DNA of 20,199 nucleotides. It comes from a virus. The stretch's first letter is position 1, and each line of letters begins with the position of its first letter. Shown in pieces: positions 1 to 6,363 of the stretch. Below the pieces are notes generated by a model that was not told where the DNA came from, searched no databases, and saw only the letters and a list, made by a program, of their open reading frames with translations. The stretch lies in the IMG/VR virus record IMGVR_UViG_3300034073_000123, positions 1 to 20,199 of that record; one strand, 5' to 3'. The position numbers and the translations under genes were made by a program.

Positions 1-887
1 CATATTTTGATTCAATTGTGTGGGATGAAAAAGATAGGATAACCCCATTGGTTCAATCAATTAACTCTGATACTGGTGACTTTGATTATAGGCTCATTGC
101 AGTACAATCATGGCTCTTGGGTATCATAGAATCAATATACATTGACAATCCAAATATCTTACAATTGATTTTTGCAGGAAAGCAAAATACTGGTAAATCA
201 GTATTTTTTAAGCAATTACTACCAAAGCAACTATCAAGGTATTTTGGTTTGTCACAATTGGATAATGGTAAGGATGACCAGATACTTATGTGCGAAAAAT
301 TACTCATTCTTGATGATGAATATAGTGGAAAGGCTAAAGAGGATGCAAAACTAATAAAAAGATTACTTTCAGCACCTCACTTTGATATCAGAGAGCCGTA
401 CGGCAGACAAAACGTTAAAATGAAACGTATCGCATCCCTTTGTGCTACTACAAATGAAACTAAAATACTCAATGATATTACAGGAAACCGAAGAATACTT
501 GTATTAGAGGTTATTGGGAAATTTGATTACGAACTATATAACAGTATAGATAAAGAGCAGCTTTTTGGACAATTGTACGATATGCACAAAAGAGGATATG
601 AGGCACAATTAAATGATGCAATGATTGATTTAATGAAAGAATATACCCATGCAAGGAATTCTGAACCTTCAGTTGAAGAAGAATGCTTGGAAAAATTGTT
701 TCACAATCCAACAATACATGATGGATATAGCTATTTAACAAATACTGAAATAGTCTCAATTATAATGGATAAAATGAAATTGAGAGTCGGGTCAAAAAAA
801 CTTGGTATTGTATTAAAAGAACTTGGGTATGAGCAAAAAAAGAAGAATGGAGTTCAAAAATATCAGATTATGCAGAAATTAGGGTAG
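1..887 (+). CDS. VapE/D5-like phage primase-helicase ATPase, C-terminal part (5' partial)
   Basis: This is the C-terminal part of a P-loop replication ATPase of the virulence-associated E (VapE) type, expected to unwind DNA at phage or prophage replication. The frame is open to the left edge (YFDSI precedes the GTG at 18), so the true start lies outside the window. Counting from that GTG, a Walker A motif GKQNTGKS lies at about 54-61, Walker B LLILDDE at 95-101, a sensor-like CATTNE at 142-147 and the family's DITGNRR arginine motif at 153-159. The last 70 residues (NTEIVSIIMDKMKL then a KLGIVLKELGYEQKKK stretch) look like a small winged-helix domain, as found at the C-terminus of many Bacteroidetes VapE proteins (DUF3874-like). 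Any primase domain would be upstream and is not seen. The family call is from motifs; the exact subfamily is uncertain. Confidence 0.85.
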   Translation, partial: YFDSIVWDEKDRITPLVQSINSDTGDFDYRLIAVQSWLLGIIESIYIDNPNILQLIFAGKQNTGKSVFFKQLLPKQLSRYFGLSQLDNGKDDQILMCEKLLILDDEYSGKAKEDAKLIKRLLSAPHFDIREPYGRQNVKMKRIASLCATTNETKILNDITGNRRILVLEVIGKFDYELYNSIDKEQLFGQLYDMHKRGYEAQLNDAMIDLMKEYTHARNSEPSVEEECLEKLFHNPTIHDGYSYLTNTEIVSIIMDKMKLRVGSKKLGIVLKELGYEQKKKNGVQKYQIMQKLG

Positions 888-900
888 GTTGGGCAACTTC

Positions 901-929
901 GGGTAACTTCAAAAATGACGAAGTTACCC
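901..929. repeat. Perfect 10-bp inverted repeat after the helicase gene
   Basis: GGGTAACTTC at 901-910 is the exact reverse complement of GAAGTTACCC at 920-929, separated by a 9-base loop. It starts 13 bases after the helicase stop codon. No T-run follows on either strand, so it does not look like a classical intrinsic terminator. It carries two copies of the GGGTAAC unit facing each other and may be a protein-binding palindrome or an mRNA 3' end hairpin. Confidence 0.75.
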
Positions 930-964
930 TACTCAAACTCAATGTAGATAAGGCTTTCAGCGTA

Positions 965-1103
965 TTAGGGTAACTTGGGTAAGATAAATTCCTATAAAAG
1001 GTTATAAAATATTATATTATAGACAGTATATATAACGCGTGATTTTTATAGCACCTTATAGGAAGGCGTTTTGAAGTTGCCCAAGTTACCCAAGTTACCC
1101 TAA
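965..1103. repeat. Nested inverted repeats (18-bp outer arms, 9-bp inner arms)
   Basis: The outer arm TTAGGGTAACTTGGGTAA (965-982) is exactly mirrored at 1086-1103. Inside it, TTCCTATAA (989-997) is mirrored by TTATAGGAA (1056-1064). The enclosed core is strongly AT-rich, and a shorter TATAAAA/TTTTATA pair lies further in. The whole could extrude as a long imperfect cruciform or fold as an RNA stem with a long loop. The right arm overlaps the three 9-base iterons at 1076-1102. Confidence 0.8.
1076..1102. repeat. Three tandem 9-bp iterons (GTTRCCCWA type)
   Basis: Three adjacent 9-base units, GTTGCCCAA, GTTACCCAA and GTTACCCTA, start at 1076, 1085 and 1094. The same unit in reverse orientation recurs at 889-897 and 966-982. 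The regular 9-base phasing suggests binding of a small multimeric protein along one stretch of DNA. Confidence 0.7.
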
Positions 1104-1136
1104 AAAAATATTTCGCCATAAATATCTAAATCTGAT

Positions 1137-1144
1137 TAATTTTG
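1137..1144 (+). promoter_or_regulatory. Candidate Bacteroidota -7 promoter box (TAATTTTG)
   Basis: TAATTTTG fits the Bacteroidota -7 consensus TAnnTTTG. A partial -33 match, TTTC, is at 1111-1114, spaced 22 bases, slightly longer than usual. The ATG of the packaging operon's first gene is only 5 bases downstream, so transcription would begin at or very near the start codon. It would drive the small protein, terminases and head genes. Confidence 0.45.
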
Positions 1145-1149
1145 TTTAA

Positions 1150-1362
1150 ATGGCAAAGAAAGGTTTTTACATACGGCATAATACCAAAGACAATAGCATA
1201 ATGCTCAATGTCTTTGTGGACGATTTTAAGGCGTATTTAGACACTTTGCAAACAAATGAAGGTTGGGTTAAGCTGAGGATATTTGAGAGGCAAGAAGTGG
1301 ACTCTAAAGGCTTTACACACGATATGCAAGTAATTCAGATGAAAACTGGTAATGATGGGTAA
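1150..1362 (+). CDS. Small conserved-looking phage protein of unknown function (70 aa)
   Basis: I do not recognise this protein. It is 70 residues, soluble, with no membrane segment or signal peptide, and predicted mixed alpha/beta: a basic N-terminus (MAKKGFYIRHN), a central acidic VDDFKAYLDTL helix, and a beta-like C-terminal half. It is the first gene after the repeat-rich gap and overlaps the small terminase start by 8-11 bases, so it is translationally tied to the packaging genes. There is no Shine-Dalgarno sequence. The ATG sits 5 bases after a TAnnTTTG box. A DNA-packaging accessory role is possible from position only. Confidence 0.7.
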   Translation: MAKKGFYIRHNTKDNSIMLNVFVDDFKAYLDTLQTNEGWVKLRIFERQEVDSKGFTHDMQVIQMKTGNDG

Positions 1363-1744
1363 GAAAACGATAGTTGACGTAGATATCAAAAAAGAGGCTT
1401 TTATAAAAGCCTATCAGAATAACTTTGGCAATGTTACTCAATCCGTTGAGGCGGTTGGCGTAACACGTTCTGCATATTACAAGTGGGTAAAAGATGATCC
1501 TAAATTCTTGGCTAAACTCGAAGCGGTAGAACCGAAAGAGATTAAGAAGGATTTCATTGAAACGGCTCTTATGCGTAAAATTCGTGAAGGAGATACCGCT
1601 GCAATTATCTTTGCGAGTAAGACTCAGTTAAAGGATAGAGGGTATATAGAACGCCAGGAACTGACTGGTGCCGATGGCGATAAATTGGGAGCATTCACCG
1701 TAGAAATAATCAATGGGGCAACCGCTGAAAATACAAACAAGTAG
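1352..1744 (+). CDS. terS: Terminase small subunit (phBC6A51/helix-turn-helix type)
   Basis: This DNA-recognition subunit of the packaging motor should bind the phage packaging site and deliver it to the large subunit. Residues about 10-50 form a helix-turn-helix/homeodomain-like region (KAYQNNFGNVTQSVEAVGVT then RSAYYKWVKDDPKF), the pattern of phage small terminases that recall transposase HTH domains. The rest is helical (LMRKIREGDTAAIIFASKTQ, followed by KDRGYIER), matching the oligomerisation region of this family, with a short disordered tail. ATG at 1352 and ATG at 1355 are both possible starts. The gene overlaps its upstream neighbour by 8-11 bases and the large terminase by 32 bases, an arrangement that supports the assignment. 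Confidence 0.85.
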   Translation: MMGKKTIVDVDIKKEAFIKAYQNNFGNVTQSVEAVGVTRSAYYKWVKDDPKFLAKLEAVEPKEIKKDFIETALMRKIREGDTAAIIFASKTQLKDRGYIERQELTGADGDKLGAFTVEIINGATAENTNK

Positions 1745-2861
1745 AGTATTCGAAATCCTAAAGGATTCTAATTCCCGTATCACTGTGATGCAGGGCGGAT
1801 CTCGTAGCGGTAAGACTTACAACATAATCCTCTGGTTTATCATCAAACTCTTACAAGAACGTGGTAAAACCCTTTCCATTGTGAGGCAGTCACTTCCGAG
1901 TATCAAGGGTTCGGTATTACGTGATTTCATTGAGATTCTGCTGAAAATGGGGATTTACGATGAATCTAACCACAATAAGACCGAGCAGACATATAATCTG
2001 AATGGGAACCTGGTTGAGTTCGTTTCGGTTGACCAACCGCATAAAATACGGGGAAGAAAGAGAACCTACCTCTTCATGAACGAATGTACTGAAATGTCAT
2101 ACGAGGCATGGGTGCAGCTTACCATGAGAACTGAGGGTAAGATTGTTCTTGACTATAACCCATCAGATGAATATCATTGGGTGTTTGATAAGGTTATCCC
2201 AAGGGATGATGCTGATTTCTATATCACAACGTATAAAGACAATCCATTCCTGCCGAAGGAACTTGTAGCAGAAATTGAACGGCTAAAGGATGCAGACGAA
2301 AACTACTGGCTCGTTTATGGACTTGGTCAAAAGGGAAACCAGAACGATACAGTTTACACGCATTGGAGGCCAGTAACCAAGATGCCAGAAGGTGAGACTG
2401 TCTACGGCTTAGACTTTGGTTTCAATAATCCGAGTGCAATGGTTAAGGTGGTATTTCATGATGGTGGTATATATGCTGAAGAGATGCTATATGAAACCAA
2501 GCTGACAACAAATGACCTTGTAGAGCGGATAAAGAATCTTGGTATTTCAGCCTACGATGAGATATTCTGCGACTCCGCTGAGCCAAAGACGATTGAGGAA
2601 CTTGTTCGGAATGGTTTTAATGCCAAGCCTTCGAATAAGGATGTGTTTGTAGGTATCCAAAAGATAAAATCTTTGCCTTTCTTTGTGCTTGAAACATCAG
2701 CCAATCTTATCAAGGAACTTAAGAATTACAAATGGAAAACAGATAAGAATGGTAAACGATTGGATGAGCCTGTAAAGTTCATGGATCATGCCATTGACGG
2801 ACTTAGATATAGTGTATACACGAAATTAAACGCACCTCAGTTGACCTGGGGTATAATATAA
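1713..2861 (+). CDS. terL: Terminase large subunit (Terminase_3, PBSX-like)
   Basis: This is the packaging motor ATPase and headful/cos nuclease that drives DNA into the prohead through the portal. The ATPase domain shows Walker A GGSRSGKT (28-35), Walker B YLFMNE (119-124, with E124 the likely catalytic glutamate) and the coupling motif LDYNPSDE (146-153). The C-terminal RNase H-like nuclease has the expected acidic residues D234 (GLDFGFNN), D287 (FCDSAEP) and D358/D362 (MDHAIDGLRYS). At 382 aa it is slightly short but complete in motifs. The ATG at 1713 overlaps the small subunit by 32 bases. The portal gene follows after 4 bases. Confidence 0.96.
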   Translation: MGQPLKIQTSRVFEILKDSNSRITVMQGGSRSGKTYNIILWFIIKLLQERGKTLSIVRQSLPSIKGSVLRDFIEILLKMGIYDESNHNKTEQTYNLNGNLVEFVSVDQPHKIRGRKRTYLFMNECTEMSYEAWVQLTMRTEGKIVLDYNPSDEYHWVFDKVIPRDDADFYITTYKDNPFLPKELVAEIERLKDADENYWLVYGLGQKGNQNDTVYTHWRPVTKMPEGETVYGLDFGFNNPSAMVKVVFHDGGIYAEEMLYETKLTTNDLVERIKNLGISAYDEIFCDSAEPKTIEELVRNGFNAKPSNKDVFVGIQKIKSLPFFVLETSANLIKELKNYKWKTDKNGKRLDEPVKFMDHAIDGLRYSVYTKLNAPQLTWGII

Positions 2862-2865
2862 CAAC

Positions 2866-4242
2866 ATGGGTATTTTAGATATATTCAAAAAGAAAGGACT
2901 AAATCCGAATATCGGAACGCAAAGGGAAGTACAAGCCGTTAATGGTGTTGTACTTCAGCCGTACTATCAACAGGCTTATGTTGATGATGGTTATCTGGGG
3001 AATTCTGATGTTTACGCAATTGTGACATTCCTTGCGAGGAAAGCGGGTTCAATTCCGTGGTATGTGTACAAGATGAAGCCAGGGGAGAAGGCGAAGACCT
3101 CATTAGAGCGTTACAAGCAACTATCCAAAGGTCTGCACAACAAAGGTGCGTTTGAACGTGCCTTGATGGAGCGGAAAAACGCCTATGAGGAGAATATGGT
3201 AACGGGAACTCCCTTGGCTAAACTTCTTGAGCGACCGAACCCTCAACAGGCTCAAGACCAGTTCTTTCAGAACTTATTCGGGTATAGAATTCTCAGCGGG
3301 GAGGGTAATATATACGGCAACGATGGAAACATAGAGAATGGCAAGTTCCTTGAACTAAACGTACTGCCTACTCAATTACTTGAGATTTATCCTGATCCTA
3401 ATGACCTTTACGGATTGATTGGATATAAGTTGATGGTGGCTCAAGGTATTAACATTCCAAAGTCTAACGTTTGTCATTGGAAGTCTTGGAATCCTGATTT
3501 CAACGATGTGACTCGTTCTCACTTGAGAGGTGTTTCTCCACTTCGCTCAGCGTGGAAACTACTTAGGATGTCAAATAACGCAGCCGATGCGAGTGCTAAG
3601 ATGACACAGAATGGGGGTGCAAAGGGTGCATTAGTCCCAGAGGTGGTAAATAACAATGTGCCTCAAATGACACCTGAACAGGCATCAATTATCCAACGTG
3701 CCATCAATGAGCGTATAAATGGAACGGATAATAAAGGCTCTATTGGCGTCATGCAGTATCCGTACAACTACCTAAACTTCGGGTTGTCATCCGTTGACAT
3801 GGAACTTGTCAAGACTCTGCAAATGACACTACATCAATGGTGTAGAGTATTTGGTATGCCTATTGTGTTGTTCGATACTGACACTTCAAGCTATAACAAC
3901 TACACCAATGGTATGCGTGATCTGATTACGAACACCATTGCACCACTTTGTGCGGAGTTGAGAGATGAACTCAACGCTTGGCTTGTTCCAAGGTTTGGGG
4001 AGAACGTATATATCGATTACGACATTTCAGCACTACCAGAACTACAAGCAGACATGGAGAAGATGGTGGCTCAGCTCAAACAAGCCGATTGGCTGACATT
4101 TGATGAAAAACGTACTGCGATGGGTTATGAAGAAAAGGGTGGTGCTTATGCATCATCTTATGTTGGTAGTGGCATGATGCCACTTGAAATGGCAATGATG
4201 GATTTAACGGTACCTGATGACAATAATGGAAATGGTGTATGA
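2866..4242 (+). CDS. Portal protein (HK97 family)
   Basis: The portal forms the dodecameric ring at one head vertex through which DNA enters and leaves and to which the terminase and connectors dock. The 458-aa length and layout match HK97-type portals: an N-terminal basic start (MGILDIFKKKG), then a conserved VYAIVTFLARKAGSIPWYVY block at about 50-70, the LLERPNPQQAQDQFFQNLFG region near 122-143, a YGNDGNIENGKFLELNVLP segment, and WGRV-like HQWCRVFGMPIVLF near 326-339 followed by NTIAPLCAELRDELN, typical of the stem and wing. The C-terminus is acidic and Asn/Gly-rich (VPDDNNGNGV). No frame disruption is seen. It lies between terminase and minor head protein, as expected. Confidence 0.95.
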   Translation: MGILDIFKKKGLNPNIGTQREVQAVNGVVLQPYYQQAYVDDGYLGNSDVYAIVTFLARKAGSIPWYVYKMKPGEKAKTSLERYKQLSKGLHNKGAFERALMERKNAYEENMVTGTPLAKLLERPNPQQAQDQFFQNLFGYRILSGEGNIYGNDGNIENGKFLELNVLPTQLLEIYPDPNDLYGLIGYKLMVAQGINIPKSNVCHWKSWNPDFNDVTRSHLRGVSPLRSAWKLLRMSNNAADASAKMTQNGGAKGALVPEVVNNNVPQMTPEQASIIQRAINERINGTDNKGSIGVMQYPYNYLNFGLSSVDMELVKTLQMTLHQWCRVFGMPIVLFDTDTSSYNNYTNGMRDLITNTIAPLCAELRDELNAWLVPRFGENVYIDYDISALPELQADMEKMVAQLKQADWLTFDEKRTAMGYEEKGGAYASSYVGSGMMPLEMAMMDLTVPDDNNGNGV

Positions 4243-4396
4243 GAAATACCCAAAGACACAAGCAGAACGTAACTGCTTGATAGAGAAGAGGATGATGGAT
4301 GCCTTGAGGGCAGCGTATAAAACAAGATTAGAAAATGAACGCAAAGCAGCGGAAGGAATACTGGATGAAAACGGAGAGACTCAGAGCAGGCCTTGA
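4232..4396 (+). CDS. Possible small protein between portal and MuF genes (54 aa)
   Basis: A 54-codon frame starts with ATG at 4232, overlapping the portal 3' end by 11 bases, and stops with TGA at 4394-4396, 62 bases inside the minor head protein gene. The product starts MVYEKYPKTQAERNCLIEKR and continues as a charged, probably helical peptide rich in Lys, Arg and Glu, ending in a hydrophilic tail. It fills the otherwise empty 92-base gap between portal and minor head genes in a region where every other gap is only a few bases. I do not recognise a family. The large overlap with the next gene argues for caution. It may be a genuine small head-module gene or a chance frame. Confidence 0.5.
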   Translation: MVYEKYPKTQAERNCLIEKRMMDALRAAYKTRLENERKAAEGILDENGETQSRP

Positions 4397-5210
4397 CAAA
4401 AAGTACTTTGAGCAGATTCAACAATCTGTTTGGAATACTTTCAAGCGTTTTGCTCGTGACATCGAAGTCATCGGCATTGATGCTGCACGTTCACGCCTTG
4501 GATTGGATTTGTGGGATAAGGAGATGCTCAAGATATTTGAAGCCATGTACAAAGAATCCGTTTTGCTATTTGGCAATAGTGTTTATCGTGCATTGAGGAT
4601 TGAATCACAAAAGGCAGAAACCTTTGGATTTAATCGTGAGTGGACTGATGCGGTGTTGGAGTTCTTGCTGAAGCAGGGATTCACTCTGGTTGCTGATATA
4701 ACTTACACGACTAAGAAGAAACTAAACGACATCGTGACTAAAGGCATTGAAGAAGGATTAGGCGTGGATGAGATTGTGAAACTGATTTTATCTGATGAGA
4801 ATTTAGGCTATTCAGATATGAGGGCAAGAAGGATTGTGAGAACTGAGGTTATGCGGTCATCGAATATTGGAGCAATGAAAGGAGCGGAGGCACATGGATT
4901 TTATGTAGATAAAGAATGGATTTCAGCAAGGGATAAGCGAACACGAAGAATCCCTGAGGATGAATTTGACCATGTGCAGATGGATGGTAAAGTTGTACCG
5001 TTTGAAGAGCCGTTTACCTCAACGGGGAAGAAAGGTGAGCCTGTTGTAATTATGCAGCCTGGTCAGTTGAGTGATGAATCTAATGGAATATTTGCACCCC
5101 CAGGATTTACTATCAATTGCCGTTGCACTGTTGGGTTTATTCCAAAGAGAGATGCCAATGGTAGGCTTTTAAGGAAACCAAAATTAAATGAACCTCAAAT
5201 AATATCATAA
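4335..5210 (+). CDS. Minor head protein, SPP1 gp7 / Mu gpF-like (Phage_Mu_F)
   Basis: This is a minor capsid component associated with the portal and often ejected or needed for DNA delivery. The C-terminal half carries the Phage_Mu_F domain: RRIVRTEVMRSSNIGAMKGA at about 167-186, WISARDKRTR with DHVQMDGKVV, then the signature GFTINCRCTVGFIP near 254-267, with paired cysteines (C260, C262) preceding a charged tail. The N-terminal half (1-160) is helical. An in-frame TAG at 4329-4331 lies just before the ATG, so 4335 is the earliest ATG. The stop codon shares one base with the start of the protease gene (TAATG). The 291-aa length is normal for the family. Confidence 0.88.
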   Translation: MNAKQRKEYWMKTERLRAGLDKKYFEQIQQSVWNTFKRFARDIEVIGIDAARSRLGLDLWDKEMLKIFEAMYKESVLLFGNSVYRALRIESQKAETFGFNREWTDAVLEFLLKQGFTLVADITYTTKKKLNDIVTKGIEEGLGVDEIVKLILSDENLGYSDMRARRIVRTEVMRSSNIGAMKGAEAHGFYVDKEWISARDKRTRRIPEDEFDHVQMDGKVVPFEEPFTSTGKKGEPVVIMQPGQLSDESNGIFAPPGFTINCRCTVGFIPKRDANGRLLRKPKLNEPQIIS

Positions 5211-6361
5211 TGCCGATTTATAGATGCGACAACGGGAAATATAGGATTGGGGATGGTGAATGCGTATTCACGTCAAGAGAATCAGCAGAAAGAGCCTATG
5301 TTGCTTATTTAGCGGAGGAAGAGAATGAATACAAAGAAGAAACCTACAACGACTACCCAGAGGCTGCAACGAATAATGCAAAGAAAGTTCTGAAATGGAG
5401 GGAGGAATATGGTGATGAAGTTAGTGGGATGACTGCCGTAGGTTGGAATCGTGCTAATCAGTTAGCTAACAGAGAGCGTTTAAGCCGTGCAACGATAGCC
5501 AAAATGGCAGCGTTTGAGAGGCATAGGCAAAACGCTGAAGTAGCACCCGAATTCAAAGAAACACCTTGGCGTGACAATGGTCATGTCGCTTGGCTTGGTT
5601 GGGGTGGTTCAGCAGGAGTAGAATGGGCCCAAAGAAAATTAAATCAAATAGACAATAAAAAAAGTATGATATACAATTACAAACATCAGAGCATTGATAT
5701 AAAAGATGTTGATGCGAAACAAGGTATAGTTACAGGCTATTTCTCCGCATTCGGAAATGTGGACTCCGATGGTGACATCATGATGCCAGGTGCGTTCAAG
5801 CGTTCTATCCAAGACTGGGGGCCAGAAGCTAAAGGCAGAGTAAAGCACTTAATGAATCATGATCCAAGTAAGCCATTGGGCAAAATCATTGAACTCAAGG
5901 AGGACAATTACGGGTTATATTACCGTTCAAAGATAGGCAGCCACAAACTTGGTCAGGACTTCATCAAGATGGTTGAATCAGACCTCATTAAAGAGCATTC
6001 AATTGGATTCCGTATTCTGCGTGAGCAAAAAAACCAAGATGCCAATGAGATACATGAAGTGATGCTTTTTGAAGGTTCTTCACTCACTGCATGGGGTGCG
6101 AATGAAGCAACTCCAATTGTGAATATGAAGTCAATAACTGATTTAACCGAATATAAAAATACTATTCGTAATTTTGAGAAGTTTATCCGTGATAGCGATG
6201 TCACCGATGAAACGATTGAACTCTGTCTAATAAAAGTAAGACAACTCGCACAGGCGGTTGAAAAAATGAGTACCACGATGGTTACTGAAAAAGAGCCAGA
6301 GCAGGGAAAAGAGATAAAAGTGCCAGTGGACTCATTTATAAACATTATCAAAAACATTTAA
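5210..6361 (+). CDS. HK97-type prohead protease with extra N-terminal domain (383 aa)
   Basis: The C-terminal part (from about 153) is an HK97-family prohead maturation protease, which cleaves the capsid delta domain after assembly. It shows GYFSAFGNVDSDGDIMMPGAF (split here as GYFSAFGNVDSDGD and MMPGAF) at 176-196, the catalytic histidine region HLMNHDPSKPLGK with H217, and the serine motif EHSIGF with S264. E288 in LFEGSSLT is a candidate third residue. About 150 residues precede it: a short MPIYRCDNGKYRIGDG module, a KKVLKWREEYGDEVSGMT block and a PWRDNGHVAWLGWGG block. This extra domain recurs in my memory in phage head proteins but has no assigned function I can state. An internal ATG at 5666 (M153) would give a stand-alone protease. 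The last ~80 residues are a helical tail. Confidence 0.88.
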   Translation: MPIYRCDNGKYRIGDGECVFTSRESAERAYVAYLAEEENEYKEETYNDYPEAATNNAKKVLKWREEYGDEVSGMTAVGWNRANQLANRERLSRATIAKMAAFERHRQNAEVAPEFKETPWRDNGHVAWLGWGGSAGVEWAQRKLNQIDNKKSMIYNYKHQSIDIKDVDAKQGIVTGYFSAFGNVDSDGDIMMPGAFKRSIQDWGPEAKGRVKHLMNHDPSKPLGKIIELKEDNYGLYYRSKIGSHKLGQDFIKMVESDLIKEHSIGFRILREQKNQDANEIHEVMLFEGSSLTAWGANEATPIVNMKSITDLTEYKNTIRNFEKFIRDSDVTDETIELCLIKVRQLAQAVEKMSTTMVTEKEPEQGKEIKVPVDSFINIIKNI

Positions 6362-6363
6362 CA

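Larger units (their letters stand above)
888..1149. promoter_or_regulatory. Non-coding gap with GGGYAAC repeats; candidate replication origin or control region
   Basis: No coding frame is evident in these 262 bases. The heptamer GGGYAAC occurs seven times: three on the + strand (891-897, 901-907, 968-974) and four on the - strand (923-929, 1076-1082, 1085-1091, 1094-1100), the last three as direct 9-base iterons of GTTACCCAA type. The copies form inverted repeats around an AT-rich core (about 1002-1036). The gap lies between a replication ATPase gene and the packaging genes. Iterons with an adjacent AT-rich segment are typical of initiator-bound origins. A repressor-binding or transcription-control region is the main alternative. 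The function is inference. Confidence 0.5.

Noticed and set aside
1076-1102. CRISPR-like repeat array
   Set aside because: Units are 9 bases and directly adjacent, with no spacers; no cas genes are present.
965-1103. Miniature inverted-repeat transposable element (MITE) bounded by the 18-bp repeats
   Set aside because: No target-site duplication flanks the arms, and the same GGGYAAC units lie outside the arms (889-929), which fits an iteron region rather than an inserted element.
4393-4596. 67-aa + frame inside the minor head protein gene
   Set aside because: An out-of-frame shadow wholly within a well-supported Mu F-like gene; no family resemblance.
5953-6357. 134-aa frame on the - strand within the protease gene
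   Set aside because: Wholly antisense to the C-terminal part of a convincing protease; no own context or start signal.
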